NCBI GenBank assembly: GCA_017942165.1
Contig: JAGKSB010000002.1
Coordinates: 248,001-312,000, forward strand
Origin: Rhinopithecimicrobium faecis
GTDB lineage: Bacteria > Bacteroidota > Bacteroidia > Sphingobacteriales > Sphingobacteriaceae
DNA length: 64,000 nt
Direction: 5' to 3'
Shown here: piece by piece, positions 43,847 to 52,851 of the stretch
Layout of the letters: each line of letters begins with the position of its first letter
How positions within the stretch are numbered: the stretch's first letter is position 1
The notes under the pieces: generated by a model
Databases searched by the model: none
What the model saw: the letters and a program-made list of their open reading frames with translations, nothing else
Told to the model about the DNA's origin: nothing
Position numbers and translations under genes: made by a program

Positions 43847-44744
43847 CTGGATAAGCGCCATCAGCTACTAATTTAGAGATAGAAGCTTGTACAACTGGCT
43901 TATCTTCTTTGTAAGTTACGCCAAACCATTGAGATGAAGTAGGGATCACTTTAAAACTAGCGCCACCTGTTTGCACTAAATGATCTGCTACTGAAGGGAT
44001 AAAAAATTCAGACTTCGGTTTGTCACCATTTTCAGCAACGAATGTATGGAACATCTCTTGAGCCACTTGGAATACTTTAGGTGTAAAGCCCCAGAAGTTC
44101 ATAGATACACGGCTTAAAGGATCTAATTCCGTCTCGACACCATTTTCTTCATAAACGATCTTCCGTTGACCATCAATTTCCTTGTAGTAGATATTTGTAC
44201 GTTCCGTTACACGGTCCATATGTCCTGATTCCGAAACATCACATACACCGCGGGAAACATAGCCGAAGTCGGATAACGTACGGTCTACTTGGAAGCCCAT
44301 TAAAGCCATTTGATCATCGGACACTTCGGTCGTTAAAAACTTCGCCATCTTTTGAAAAGAGTCCGTACCGTAGAAATCATCCGCGTTAATTACGCAGAAA
44401 GGCTCATTGATAACATCTTTAGCGCTTAATACCGCATGTGCCGTTCCCCAAGGCTTCTCTCTTACAATCTCTTGGTCTATACCGAATTTCTTCAAGTCGA
44501 AATCTTGAAATACAAAGTCTACTTCAATTTTTCCAGCTAGTTTTTCCACGAAAACTTCCTTCATTTTCTCTAAAAACTCTTCCCGGATAATGAAGACAAC
44601 TTTACCAAATCCCGCTTGAATAGCATCATAGATTGAATAGTCGATAATAGTTTCACCATGTGGGCCAAATCCATCGATTTGTTTTAACGATCCATAACGA
44701 CTTGCCATTCCTGCCGCTAAAATTAATAAAGTTGGTTTAGTCAT
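43833..44744 (-). CDS. Sugar-phosphate nucleotidyltransferase
   Basis: 303 residues. The N-terminal nucleotide-binding motif is LLILAAGMASRYGSLKQ (residues 5-21), with NADDFYG (~119) holding the metal-binding Asp and REKPWGTAHAVLSAK (~93) the uridine/thymidine-binding loop. It activates a hexose phosphate with an NTP. The sequence is GalU/RmlA-like but not clearly either one, and no glycan-biosynthesis genes adjoin. It is flanked by its own terminator; its start is 70 bp downstream of the HerA-like gene's stop. Confidence 0.88.
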   Translation of the reverse strand: MTKPTLLILAAGMASRYGSLKQIDGFGPHGETIIDYSIYDAIQAGFGKVVFIIREEFLEKMKEVFVEKLAGKIEVDFVFQDFDLKKFGIDQEIVREKPWGTAHAVLSAKDVINEPFCVINADDFYGTDSFQKMAKFLTTEVSDDQMALMGFQVDRTLSDFGYVSRGVCDVSESGHMDRVTERTNIYYKEIDGQRKIVYEENGVETELDPLSRVSMNFWGFTPKVFQVAQEMFHTFVAENGDKPKSEFFIPSVADHLVQTGGASFKVIPTSSQWFGVTYKEDKPVVQASISKLVADGAYPEKLF

Positions 44745-44814
44745 TTCTTTTGTCTGATTAAGATATAAGTTTAAAGTTTTTACGTTTGATTTACAAATAT
44801 ATAAAAATCTTAGA

Positions 44815-46323
44815 TTATCGCTTCTTTTTCAGAAAAGCATTTAATATTCCCGTAGCAATTTTACCTAAAAGTTTCACTCCCTCACGTGCAAGGGTGTTCG
44901 ATGCCGTGCGTTGAGCGGACTCTAGGGGGCTCATACGCCTGGTGGTGCTGCCCTTTTCCGCTGTTTCACGGGATGACATTTTTTCATCAATAATCTCTGC
45001 CGCGGAACGGCTTAAAATCGCTTGTTTATATTTAGCGAGTAAAGGTGACTGCTGCAGGAGCTGCTGCTGAGTAGCTGCTGAGGCGGGCCCCATGACAGCT
45101 AAAGCAGGGCGTAGGTGCGTAGCGACTACCTCTGTGGGGATGCCCTTTTCATTTAATACGGTTATAAGTGCCTGCCCGGTGCCTAAGCTTGTTAGCAGCT
45201 GATCAATCTCATAGAAAGCTGACCTGGGGTAAGTCTTCACCGTTTTCCGCAGTGCTTCGGCATCATTTGGCGTAAATGCACGCAACGCATGCTGCACACG
45301 ATTTCCAAGCTGTGCTAAGACAGAATCCGGTAAATCTGTCGCTGCTTGCGTACAGAAAAATACCCCCACTCCCTTGGATCTTATTAAACGCACGACTTGC
45401 TCTACCTGTGTCAAAAATGACTTTGAGGCATCTTGAAACAATAAATGTGCTTCATCGAAGAAAAATACCAACTTTGGTTTTGGAAGATCACCCACTTCAG
45501 GAAGCTCTTTAAAAAGCTGTGCAAGAAGCCCCCAAAGAAAGGTTGAGAAAAGTACAGGTTGATTCTGAATAGCGACAATATTTAAGAGGCTGATAACGCC
45601 TTTGCCATCGACACGCTGAAAGAGGTCTTGAATATCAAACTGTCGTTCCCCAAAGATGGCGGCAATACCTTGTTGCTCTAGGGCGACAATCTTTCGGATA
45701 ATGGCTCCAGCGCTGGAAGTGGAGATCTTTCCATAATCCGCTTTAATTAAATCAGCTCCTGCCCCTTCGGACAAGTAGTTAACTAATTTCTTTACATCCG
45801 CCAAATCGACTAAAGGCATCTGCTGATCTTCAGCAAATTTAAAGAGTGCCGCCAACACGCCCGCTTGTGTATCATTTAATCCTAAAATCCGGGCTAGGAG
45901 TACCGGACCAAACTCACTTATACGCAACCGCATGGGGATACCTAATTCTCCCGTTAACGCATACTGCTCCACGGGAAAAGATTCCGGACTGTAGGGAATA
46001 CCTACCGCATTTGCCCGTTCCTGGATGGCAGCATTCGTAGTCCCTGGCTCCGCAAGACCTGAAAGATCCCCTTTAACATCGAGCATAAATACAGGGACAG
46101 CGGCCATGGAAAGCTGCTCAGCAATAAGTTGCAGCGTCCTTGTCTTCCCTGTTCCCGTAGCTCCAGCAATTAACCCGTGCCTATTCATCATCTTTAAAGG
46201 GAGCTTGACTTGCGCCTCCGCAAAGACCTCTCCCTGCAGAATTCCTGCCCCCAAACTGATAAACTCTCCTTGCGGATTATAGGAATTTTGCACTTTACTA
46301 ACGAAATCTGCTTTTTTGTCCAT
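44815..46323 (-). CDS. HerA-like ATPase (DUF853/YjgR family)
   Basis: 502 residues. The Walker A motif is IAGATGTGKTRT (~52-63), followed by VFMLDVKGDLSGLAEPG (~75). The Walker B motif is KLVFFFDEAHLLFQDAS (~285), and an Arg-finger-type region follows with RLIRSKGVGVFFCTQA. These match the DUF853 group of HerA/FtsK-superfamily ATPases (E. coli YjgR), whose role is undefined. A basic C-terminal segment ends in FLKKKR. No NurA partner is seen nearby. It is divergent from the small exported gene. Confidence 0.9.
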   Translation of the reverse strand: MDKKADFVSKVQNSYNPQGEFISLGAGILQGEVFAEAQVKLPLKMMNRHGLIAGATGTGKTRTLQLIAEQLSMAAVPVFMLDVKGDLSGLAEPGTTNAAIQERANAVGIPYSPESFPVEQYALTGELGIPMRLRISEFGPVLLARILGLNDTQAGVLAALFKFAEDQQMPLVDLADVKKLVNYLSEGAGADLIKADYGKISTSSAGAIIRKIVALEQQGIAAIFGERQFDIQDLFQRVDGKGVISLLNIVAIQNQPVLFSTFLWGLLAQLFKELPEVGDLPKPKLVFFFDEAHLLFQDASKSFLTQVEQVVRLIRSKGVGVFFCTQAATDLPDSVLAQLGNRVQHALRAFTPNDAEALRKTVKTYPRSAFYEIDQLLTSLGTGQALITVLNEKGIPTEVVATHLRPALAVMGPASAATQQQLLQQSPLLAKYKQAILSRSAAEIIDEKMSSRETAEKGSTTRRMSPLESAQRTASNTLAREGVKLLGKIATGILNAFLKKKR

Positions 46324-46429
46324 GAATTTGCTATTGGTTAATAAGCTGAATATAAGATATTTTTGTAAAAATATTAATAGGTATGAAAAAAAAATAATGC
46401 ACTTAACATTTAATTAACACTAAATTTCA

Positions 46430-46437
46430 TATTTTTG
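46430..46437 (+). promoter_or_regulatory. Candidate promoter -7 element for small exported protein gene
   Basis: TATTTTTG matches TAnnTTTG, 34 bp before the ATG at 46472. No -33 motif at the expected distance. Confidence 0.45.
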
Positions 46438-46471
46438 AAAAGTTAAGTACAATTGTCCACTAACAAAAGAT

Positions 46472-46813
46472 ATGTTTACGAATACTGTAAGAAATATTTC
46501 GGTTTTAATCTGTACCATCATCTTCTTTATGAAAATGATGATATCGGTTACGCCTATATTTTCCAACAGTTTAGATCAGGACACCATCTTACAGGTCGTG
46601 CTTCAGTTGGAAATTGAGAACACAAATAACACCGCTCAGACGCAAGGTGAAGAAGTGCAAGATCCCTTAACTAAATATTTCAATAATCATACATTTTCCT
46701 TTGCCTTTACGGGTATTTCAGATGCGATAGAAAAGCCAAGTCACTACTTACATGACGTGGATTTGATTATTGCCTTTCATCCGTCGGTACCCACCCCGCC
46801 TCCTAACAGTTAA
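46472..46813 (+). CDS. Small exported protein of unknown function
   Basis: 113 residues; I do not recognise a family. A hydrophobic segment (~8-32, ISVLICTIIFFMKMMISV) acts as a signal peptide or anchor. The mature part is acidic to neutral with a TQGEEVQDPLTKYFNNH stretch and ends in a Pro-rich tail VPTPPPNS. There is no lipobox. A -7 element lies upstream and the gene is in the direction of the SulP transporter 96 bp downstream. It could be an accessory factor to that transporter or an unrelated orphan. It is probably real, given its intact frame, promoter and start. Confidence 0.6.
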   Translation: MFTNTVRNISVLICTIIFFMKMMISVTPIFSNSLDQDTILQVVLQLEIENTNNTAQTQGEEVQDPLTKYFNNHTFSFAFTGISDAIEKPSHYLHDVDLIIAFHPSVPTPPPNS

Positions 46814-46909
46814 TTATTTCTCGAAAAATTTTATGACAGGCTTTTGCATGTCTAGGAATGGCTTAAGCGCTATTCTCAATAATTTAGTACACAAATAATT
46901 ATACAAAAA

Positions 46910-48436
46910 ATGTCTAACAATAGATTATCAGCTTTTCTAAAGTTATCGAAAAGGGATTTAAAATATGATGCACCGGCTTCCATAGTCGTATTCTTAGTAG
47001 CACTACCTTTATGTTTAGGAATTGCGATGGCCTCTGGAGCGCCCCTATTTGCGGGTCTTTTAACGGGGGTAATTGGTGGATTTGTCGTTGCAAGTATTAG
47101 TAAATCTCCCCTCAGTGTTTCTGGTCCTGCCGCAGGTTTAACGGTCATTGTATTAGGTGCCATCGAAAAATTAGGCGCATATGAAACCTTTTTACTTGCC
47201 GTTGTTATCGCTGGTGTCGTCCAGTTGATTCTAGGAATTGTTAAAGCCGGCATGATAGGAAACTATTTTCCATCCTCCGTTATTTTAGGAATGCTCGCAG
47301 CCATAGGTATTACCATTATATTAAAGCAGCTTCCTTTAGCTTTTGGGATGTTGGAATCACATGCTTTTGAGATGGATAATGGCGGTGGTATTGCAGCCTT
47401 CACCGATATACTGGTGTCCTCAATTAACTATGGCGCCTTGCTTATCTGTGTACTCTCGATACTGGTGCTTATCTTCTGGCCTTCAATAAAAGGGTTAAAT
47501 AAGATTCCTGCACCATTAATTGTCGTAGGTATAGGTATTGGCTTGGGTACAGCCTTCCAAGGAACTTCGATGGCTTTATTAAATGACCACTTTGTAAATA
47601 TTCCAATTGTATCTTCATTCCAAGAGTTCACTGGACTCTTTGTATTTCCAGATTTTACCCAAATAGGTAATAAGGAAGTATGGATTGTCGCTTTTACAAT
47701 TGCTATTATTGCGAGTTTAGAGACGCTATTGAGTATAGAGGCGGTTGACAAAATTGACCCTTTTAAACGTAATTCACCAACAAATAGAGAGCTTATTGCG
47801 CAAGGTGTCGGAAATATGACAGCAGGTCTTTTAGGAGGTATTCCATTAACCTCTGTTATTGTTCGTTCCTCAGCGAATGCCAATGCAGGTGGTAGAACAA
47901 GACAATCAGCTATGTTACATGGTGCTTGGTTATTGGTAGCCTTACTTGCCGTTCCATCATTAATTAATTTAATCCCATTATCCTGTTTAGCTGCGATCCT
48001 ATTGCATACAGGATTTAAATTAGCAAAACCTGCTTTATTTAAAAGCATGTATGTTAAAGGTTTAGATCAATTCATCCCATTCTTAATTACAATTACAGCA
48101 ATTGTCTTTACGGATTTATTAATGGGTGTAGGTGTAGGTATCTTAGTGGCGACTTTCTATATCCTTAAGAATAACATGAAGAATGCTTTTCAACTGGATC
48201 ATGAAGGTGAAAATACAGCAGTAATCACTTTAGCTCAGGAAGTTTCCTTCTTAAATAAAGTGCCTATTCAACAAGCCTTATATGCGTTACCGAAGGAGAT
48301 TCAAACCATTAAGATTAATGGCTCCCAAAGTACTTTTATAGATAAAGACGTCATTGAAGTAATTAAGGATTTCGAGAAAAATGCCTTAAGCAAAGGACGT
48401 GATATCGAATTGACAGATATTGCGTACAAAAACTAA
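46910..48436 (+). CDS. SulP family inorganic anion transporter
   Basis: 508 residues. About 10-14 TM helices follow the N-terminal YDAPASIVVFLVALPLCLGIAMASG motif region. The SulP signature KSPLSVSGPAAGLTVIV is near 63 and the loop ETLLSIEAVDKIDPFKRNS is near 263. A shortened C-terminal STAS-like domain (~435-505) follows. SulP proteins carry sulfate, bicarbonate or related anions. The beta-carbonic anhydrase gene 188 bp downstream suggests bicarbonate, as in SulP-CA pairs and fusions elsewhere (inference). Confidence 0.92.
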   Translation: MSNNRLSAFLKLSKRDLKYDAPASIVVFLVALPLCLGIAMASGAPLFAGLLTGVIGGFVVASISKSPLSVSGPAAGLTVIVLGAIEKLGAYETFLLAVVIAGVVQLILGIVKAGMIGNYFPSSVILGMLAAIGITIILKQLPLAFGMLESHAFEMDNGGGIAAFTDILVSSINYGALLICVLSILVLIFWPSIKGLNKIPAPLIVVGIGIGLGTAFQGTSMALLNDHFVNIPIVSSFQEFTGLFVFPDFTQIGNKEVWIVAFTIAIIASLETLLSIEAVDKIDPFKRNSPTNRELIAQGVGNMTAGLLGGIPLTSVIVRSSANANAGGRTRQSAMLHGAWLLVALLAVPSLINLIPLSCLAAILLHTGFKLAKPALFKSMYVKGLDQFIPFLITITAIVFTDLLMGVGVGILVATFYILKNNMKNAFQLDHEGENTAVITLAQEVSFLNKVPIQQALYALPKEIQTIKINGSQSTFIDKDVIEVIKDFEKNALSKGRDIELTDIAYKN

Positions 48437-48470
48437 GCGCTCATATCGTAGCGTTTATTCAAGAGAGAAA

Positions 48471-48500
48471 AAAGCCTAGGGAATCAATTTCCTAGGCGTT
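48471..48500. terminator. Hairpin between SulP and carbonic anhydrase genes
   Basis: GCCTAGGGAA and TTTCCTAGGC form a 10-bp stem with one G-U pair. There is no T run on the plus strand, so termination after SulP is uncertain. On the minus strand it would be followed by a T run. Confidence 0.5.
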
Positions 48501-48521
48501 AAAACATAATTTATTCACAAC

Positions 48522-48546
48522 TGTTTACAAAATAACAATGTAAACA
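48522..48546 (+). promoter_or_regulatory. Operator-like inverted repeat upstream of carbonic anhydrase
   Basis: TGTTTACA (48522-48529) and TGTAAACA (48539-48546) are perfect complements separated by 9 bp. They lie 79 bp before the carbonic anhydrase ATG. They are unlike a terminator because no T run follows, and they fit a dimeric regulator site. Confidence 0.5.
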
Positions 48547-48624
48547 TTTAAATAATTAAAGATATTTGCTTTGCAAAAGGCAGCATAATTTTTTTATTAA
48601 AATTTAAAACAAAATAATTTTCGC

Positions 48625-49272
48625 ATGGAAAATCAAGATTTAGTAGTAGGCTTAAATAAAATCAAACAAGGAAATAAAGACTGGGTAGATTTTGTTAAAA
48701 ATGATGTTTCTGGAAGATTTGAACAATTAGCAAAAGGCCAGCAACCTGAAATTTTGTGGATTGGCTGTGCCGATAGCCGTGTTCCTGCAAATGAGATTAC
48801 AGGTAGAAAAGCTGGTGAAGTCTTCGTACACCGTAATATTGCGAATGTATGTGTTCACTCGGATATGAATATGTTATCTGTATTAGATTATGCGGTAAAT
48901 GTATTAAAAGTAAAACATGTCATTGTTGCAGGTCACTACGGTTGTGGCGGTGTAGCAGCTTCTTTAAGCCGTAAGCAATATGGAATTATTGACAACTGGT
49001 TAAGTCATATCAAAGATGTTTACCGTCTTCATGCTGCAGAGATTGATGCGATAGAAAATAAAGAAGATAAGGAAAATAGATTAGTGGAGTTAAACGTACA
49101 AGAGCAAGTATTTAACTTATGTACGACATCTATTATCCAAAATGCTTGGAAAGAACGTGACGATTTAGCGGTACACGGTATGGTAATCAACATCGGTACT
49201 GGTGAGTTAATCGATCTAAATGCTACTTTTACAAGTAACGACGCTCTAGGAAAAGTTTTCGCTTTCCAATAG
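48625..49272 (+). CDS. Beta-class carbonic anhydrase
   Basis: 215 residues, cytoplasmic zinc enzyme interconverting CO2 and bicarbonate. Zinc ligands are Cys 48 in WIGCADSRVPANE, and His 104 and Cys 107 in AGHYGCGGV. The Asp-Arg catalytic dyad (D50, R52) is also present. Length is normal for type-I beta-CA. It lies 188 bp after SulP with a hairpin and an inverted repeat between, so it may be separately controlled. Jointly they would supply bicarbonate for carboxylations. Confidence 0.96.
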   Translation: MENQDLVVGLNKIKQGNKDWVDFVKNDVSGRFEQLAKGQQPEILWIGCADSRVPANEITGRKAGEVFVHRNIANVCVHSDMNMLSVLDYAVNVLKVKHVIVAGHYGCGGVAASLSRKQYGIIDNWLSHIKDVYRLHAAEIDAIENKEDKENRLVELNVQEQVFNLCTTSIIQNAWKERDDLAVHGMVINIGTGELIDLNATFTSNDALGKVFAFQ

Positions 49273-49294
49273 GCTTCTATTTTCAAAGGATAAT

Positions 49295-49321
49295 AAAAGG
49301 CGACTTCAGGTCGCCTTTTTT
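49295..49321 (+). terminator. Intrinsic terminator after carbonic anhydrase
   Basis: AAAAGGCGAC, a 5-nt loop and GTCGCCTTTTTT form a compact GC-rich stem with a T run on the plus strand. Confidence 0.88.
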
Positions 49322-49370
49322 AATGCCATAAATTCTCAGACAATGCTATTTATATATTAGAACTTATAGT

Positions 49371-49378
49371 TAACTTTG
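49371..49378 (+). promoter_or_regulatory. Candidate glnS promoter -7 element, 4 bp before the start codon
   Basis: TAACTTTG matches TAnnTTTG exactly and ends 4 bp before the ATG at 49383. The transcript would start at or just before the start codon. No -33 TTTG at 19 bp. Confidence 0.5.
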
Positions 49379-49382
49379 TACT

Positions 49383-51050
49383 ATGCTAAACGAAGAGAAA
49401 TCATTAAATTTTATTGAGGAGATTATCGAGGACGATATTCAAGCTGGGAAACATGATGGTCGTGTATTGACGCGTTTTCCTCCTGAGCCTAATGGCTATC
49501 TTCATATTGGTCATGCCAAGTCCATCTGCTTAAACTTTGGATTAGCAACGAAATATAACGGCAAGACAAATTTGCGTTTTGACGACACCAATCCTGTGAC
49601 CGAGGATACAGAATATGTAGAAAGTATTAAAAAAGACATCAACTGGTTGGGATTTGAATGGGCTGAAGAGCTTTACACATCAGACTATTTTGATCAATTA
49701 TATGATTTTGCGGTGCAGCTAATCCAACAGGATTTAGCCTATGTAGATGACAGTTCTGCCGAGGAAATTGCGGCCGCAAAAGGAACACCTACAGAACCGG
49801 GCGTACCTACCCCTAACCGCAGTCGCTCCATCGAGGAAAATTTAACACTTTTCCAAGAAATGCGTGATGGAAAGTATAAAGATGGAGAGAAAGTGCTACG
49901 TGCTAAAATAGATTTGGCAAGTCCAAATATGCATATGCGCGACCCCTTATTATACCGTATTAAGCATGCGCACCACCACCGTACAGGTGATAAATGGTGT
50001 ATCTACCCGATGTACGACTTTGCCCATGGGCAGTCAGATTCCATCGAGAAAATTACGCATTCAGTGTGTACATTGGAATTTATCCCTCACCGTCCTTTAT
50101 ATGATTGGTGTATTGATAAATTAGCGATTTTCCCTTCTAAGCAATATGAATTTGCGCGTTTGAACTTAACGTATACAGTGATGTCTAAACGTAAGTTGCT
50201 GCAATTAGTAAACGACAAATTCGTGGAAAGCTGGGATGACCCGCGTATGCCGACAATTTCTGGTTTACGCCGTCGTGGCTATACACCTGCATCGATTCGT
50301 AACTTCTGTGAGCGTATAGGAATTGCTAAGCGCGAGAATATGATCGACGTCAGTTTATTAGAATTCTGTATTCGCGAGGATTTAAATAAATCCGCGTGGC
50401 GCCGTATGGCAGTCCTAGATCCTGTGAAATTAGTGATCACCAACTACCCTGAAGGGCAAGTTGAGGAGCTTATTGGTGAGAATAACCCAGAAGTAGAAGG
50501 TGGTGAAGGATCTCGTATCGTGCCATTCTCTCGGGAGATCTGGATCGAACGTGAAGATTTCATGGAAAATGCGCCTAAGAAATTTTTCCGCTTAGGCCCT
50601 GGTTTAACCGTACGCCTAAAGCACGCTTATATCGTTGAATGCCACGATTTTGTAAAAGATGAAAATGGTAATATTACAGAAATTCACTGTACTTATTTAC
50701 CAAACTCTAAATCAGGTGAAGATACTTCAGGCTTAAAAGTTAAAGGTACTATCCACTGGGTTTCTGTAGCACATGCAAAGAAAGCTGAAATACGCTTATA
50801 CGATCGTTTATTCAACGATGAAAATCCTGCTGCTGCGGAAAACTTTAAAGAGTCTATAAACCCTGAAAGTTTACATATTATTAAAGAAGCCTATATTGAG
50901 CCTGATTTAATCCATGCTGAAGCTGGAAAAGGATATCAATTTATCCGTAAAGGATACTATACCTTAGATACGTTATCTACAGCAGATCATTTAGTGTTCA
51001 ACAGAACAGTAACGCTAAAAGACTCTTGGGCTAAAGAGGTAAAAAAATAA
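49383..51050 (+). CDS. glnS: Glutaminyl-tRNA synthetase
   Basis: 555 residues, class I aminoacyl-tRNA synthetase charging tRNA-Gln. The HIGH motif is in [18 protein letters not shown] (41-44) and the KMSKS-equivalent is VMSKRKL (~267). [10 protein letters not shown] and the two C-terminal anticodon-binding beta-barrels (from ~340) are typical of GlnRS and separate it from GluRS. The start codon lies immediately after a -7 element. It ends at a terminator shared with metF. Confidence 0.97.
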   Translation: MLNEEKSLNFIEEIIEDDIQAGKHDGRVLTRFPPEPNGYLHIGHAKSICLNFGLATKYNGKTNLRFDDTNPVTEDTEYVESIKKDINWLGFEWAEELYTSDYFDQLYDFAVQLIQQDLAYVDDSSAEEIAAAKGTPTEPGVPTPNRSRSIEENLTLFQEMRDGKYKDGEKVLRAKIDLASPNMHMRDPLLYRIKHAHHHRTGDKWCIYPMYDFAHGQSDSIEKITHSVCTLEFIPHRPLYDWCIDKLAIFPSKQYEFARLNLTYTVMSKRKLLQLVNDKFVESWDDPRMPTISGLRRRGYTPASIRNFCERIGIAKRENMIDVSLLEFCIREDLNKSAWRRMAVLDPVKLVITNYPEGQVEELIGENNPEVEGGEGSRIVPFSREIWIEREDFMENAPKKFFRLGPGLTVRLKHAYIVECHDFVKDENGNITEIHCTYLPNSKSGEDTSGLKVKGTIHWVSVAHAKKAEIRLYDRLFNDENPAAAENFKESINPESLHIIKEAYIEPDLIHAEAGKGYQFIRKGYYTLDTLSTADHLVFNRTVTLKDSWAKEVKK

Positions 51051-51070
51051 TTAGCGAATCTTATTCCCTT

Positions 51071-51106
51071 AAAAAGGCCCTGCAACAAAGTTGTAGGGCC
51101 TTTTTT
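51071..51106. terminator. Bidirectional terminator between glnS and metF
   Basis: AAAAAGGCCCTGCAAC, a 3-nt loop and GTTGTAGGGCCTTTTTT form a long stem with one G-U pair and A/T tracts on both sides. Confidence 0.88.
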
Positions 51107-51135
51107 AACGTTATAATGGGAGGAAAATATTTTCC

Positions 51136-52092
51136 TTAAAACAATTTTTCAACAATATTTTTTGTAGGCCCTGGGTTAGACATCGTGTAGAAGTGTAGTA
51201 CAGGAGCACCAATTTTCATAAGCTCCTTACACTGCGCTACCAACCACTCTTCCCCTACTTGACGTACATCCGCATTATTCTTACAGCCTGTAATGGCATC
51301 AGATAGTTCTTCCGGAATATCTAAATGAAAGACCTTGGGTAAGGTAACCAATTGTTTTTTCGAAGTAATAGGCTTTAATCCCGGAATAATAGGCACATGA
51401 ATATCATTATCACGACATTTCTGAACAAACTCTTTATATTTTTCAACATTAAAGAACATCTGTGTAACAATAAATTCTGCCCCCATCTCCACCTTTTTCT
51501 TTAAAAATTTAAAATCTGTATTGAAATTAGGCGATTCAAAATGTTTCTCCGGATAGCCGGCAACACCAATGCAGAAATCCGTCTTTTCAGAAGACAGAAT
51601 ATCCTCATGAAGGTACTGACCTTGATTCATATCTACGACTTGCTGTAAAAGATCCGTAGCAAAAGCGTGCCCTCCTTCAGTAGGAATAAAATCAGCATCC
51701 CCTTTAATGGCATCTCCCCGCAGGACTAACACATTGTCGATTCCTAAGAAATTTAAATCTATTAATGCGTTCTCTGTTTCCTCTTTCGTAAAGCCGCCAC
51801 AGATTAAATGAGGCACGGCATCGACCTTATATTTACTCATAATCGCCGCACAGATGGCTACTGTTCCAGGGCGCTTACGGTAAGCTACACGCTCCAGCAA
51901 TCCGGACTCATGCTTCTTATACATATAATCCTCCCGGTGGTAGGTAACATCAATAAAAGGGGGTTGGAATTCCATCAACGCGTCCATCGTCTTAAATATA
52001 CTTTGGATACCTTGCCCTTTTGCAGGCGGCAACAATTCAAAAGAGAATAAGGTTTTCCCTTGAGCATTACGAATATGGTCTATAATTTTCAT
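51136..52092 (-). CDS. metF: 5,10-methylenetetrahydrofolate reductase
   Basis: 318 residues. A flavoprotein reducing methylene-THF to methyl-THF, the methyl donor for methionine synthesis. Motifs are FSFELLPPAKG (~16) with the catalytic Glu, DVTYHRED (~49) and LVLRGDAIKGD (~124). QMFFNVEKYKEFVQKC and IPIIPGLKPI follow in the TIM barrel. The SAM-I riboswitch 78 bp upstream on the same strand shows that it is repressed when SAM is abundant. It ends at the terminator shared with glnS. Confidence 0.96.
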   Translation of the reverse strand: MKIIDHIRNAQGKTLFSFELLPPAKGQGIQSIFKTMDALMEFQPPFIDVTYHREDYMYKKHESGLLERVAYRKRPGTVAICAAIMSKYKVDAVPHLICGGFTKEETENALIDLNFLGIDNVLVLRGDAIKGDADFIPTEGGHAFATDLLQQVVDMNQGQYLHEDILSSEKTDFCIGVAGYPEKHFESPNFNTDFKFLKKKVEMGAEFIVTQMFFNVEKYKEFVQKCRDNDIHVPIIPGLKPITSKKQLVTLPKVFHLDIPEELSDAITGCKNNADVRQVGEEWLVAQCKELMKIGAPVLHFYTMSNPGPTKNIVEKLF

Positions 52093-52169
52093 TCGAAAGA
52101 GTTTCTATACGCTGATAGTGGTTATAAATAATTCAGGCGTACAGAGAAAGGGCAAGAAAATATCTTGAG

Positions 52170-52268
52170 TCACTTATCTTCCCCCTAAGTGGGTAGAATT
52201 TAGCACCTTGAATACACAGGTTGCTAAGGCTTCATTGGGTCTATTCCCTCTGCCTTTCTCTATAAGCT
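52170..52268 (-). promoter_or_regulatory. SAM-I (S-box) riboswitch upstream of metF
   Basis: Read on the minus strand, the P1 arms are CTTATA (52266-52261) and GATAAG (52178-52173). Between them are the conserved elements AGAGAAAGGCAGAGGG, the P2 region with GACCC, and AATGAAGCC. These are followed by TTAGCAACC, the P3 pair ACCT/AGGT, GGTGCTAAATTCTACCC and a CCC/GGG P4. This is the standard SAM-I core in order. The distance to the metF start is about 78 nt. I did not find an obvious terminator with T run after it, so control may be at translation initiation or through a less canonical hairpin. Confidence 0.92.
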
Positions 52269-52305
52269 GCTCTAATATCGATATTCGAACTGGAAAATGC
52301 AAATT

Positions 52306-52833
52306 TTATTCCGCAGTATATAAGTCTATAAGTCCTTCTGGGAGTTGAACTTCTAGCACTTTATCTTCCACGTCGATGAATAACATCAGATCTTCATTTA
52401 GGGGAAACATCAGCTCTTTACCGTTAAAATCTACGAAAGCCATCGTCTGCTGTGGGAATTCCTGCACATCGGTGATAACGCCAATCTCTCCTTCTTCTTC
52501 GTCAACGACGAGGTAACCTTTTAAGTCTGTTAAGCGGAAATCTTCAGGATCACGCTCAGGCTTATCTTTAAGGGATAAGTACACTTTCTTTCTTACTAAA
52601 GGTTGCGCTAAATCAATATGATCGACGTCTTCCAAATTCAGGTAAGCGGTGCTGTTAACGTGAAATTTAATCTGACCGACGAAATAAGGGACTAATTTCT
52701 TATTCATCTCCACGAAGATCACATCGAAAGATAAGTCTTGGTAGTCTTCAAACTCAAAAAATAACTGTAACTCACCTTTTAAGCCACGCGTCTTGCTGAT
52801 ATAGCCAATATAAAAACTTTCTTCTACTGTCAT
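52306..52833 (-). CDS. rimM: Ribosome maturation factor RimM
   Basis: 175 residues from the ATG at 52833. An ATG at 52851 is in frame but sits directly at the end of the terminator T run. The N-terminal RimM barrel contains FYIGYISKTRGLKGELQLFF and the C-terminal PRC-barrel contains DLKGYLVVDEEEGEIGVI and LMFPLNEDLML. It assists 30S (16S 3' domain) maturation with S19. It follows rpsP, as in many bacteria, across an intrinsic terminator. Near the 3' end an 8-bp tandem repeat TATAAGTC lies at 52319-52334. Confidence 0.94.
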   Translation of the reverse strand: MTVEESFYIGYISKTRGLKGELQLFFEFEDYQDLSFDVIFVEMNKKLVPYFVGQIKFHVNSTAYLNLEDVDHIDLAQPLVRKKVYLSLKDKPERDPEDFRLTDLKGYLVVDEEEGEIGVITDVQEFPQQTMAFVDFNGKELMFPLNEDLMLFIDVEDKVLEVQLPEGLIDLYTAE

Positions 52834-52851
52834 GTTTACTATTATATTCAT

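Noticed and set aside
44815..46323. HerA-NurA type defence or repair module
   Set aside because: No NurA or Sir2-like partner gene nearby, and the sequence matches the stand-alone DUF853/YjgR group.
52093..52305. Degenerate gene or mobile-element remnant between metF and rimM
   Set aside because: The minus-strand sequence matches the SAM-I riboswitch core in order and pairing, which accounts for most of the region.
52834..52851. Upstream ATG at 52851 for rimM
   Set aside because: It lies directly on the 3' end of an intrinsic terminator T run; the ATG at 52833 matches the usual RimM N-terminus.
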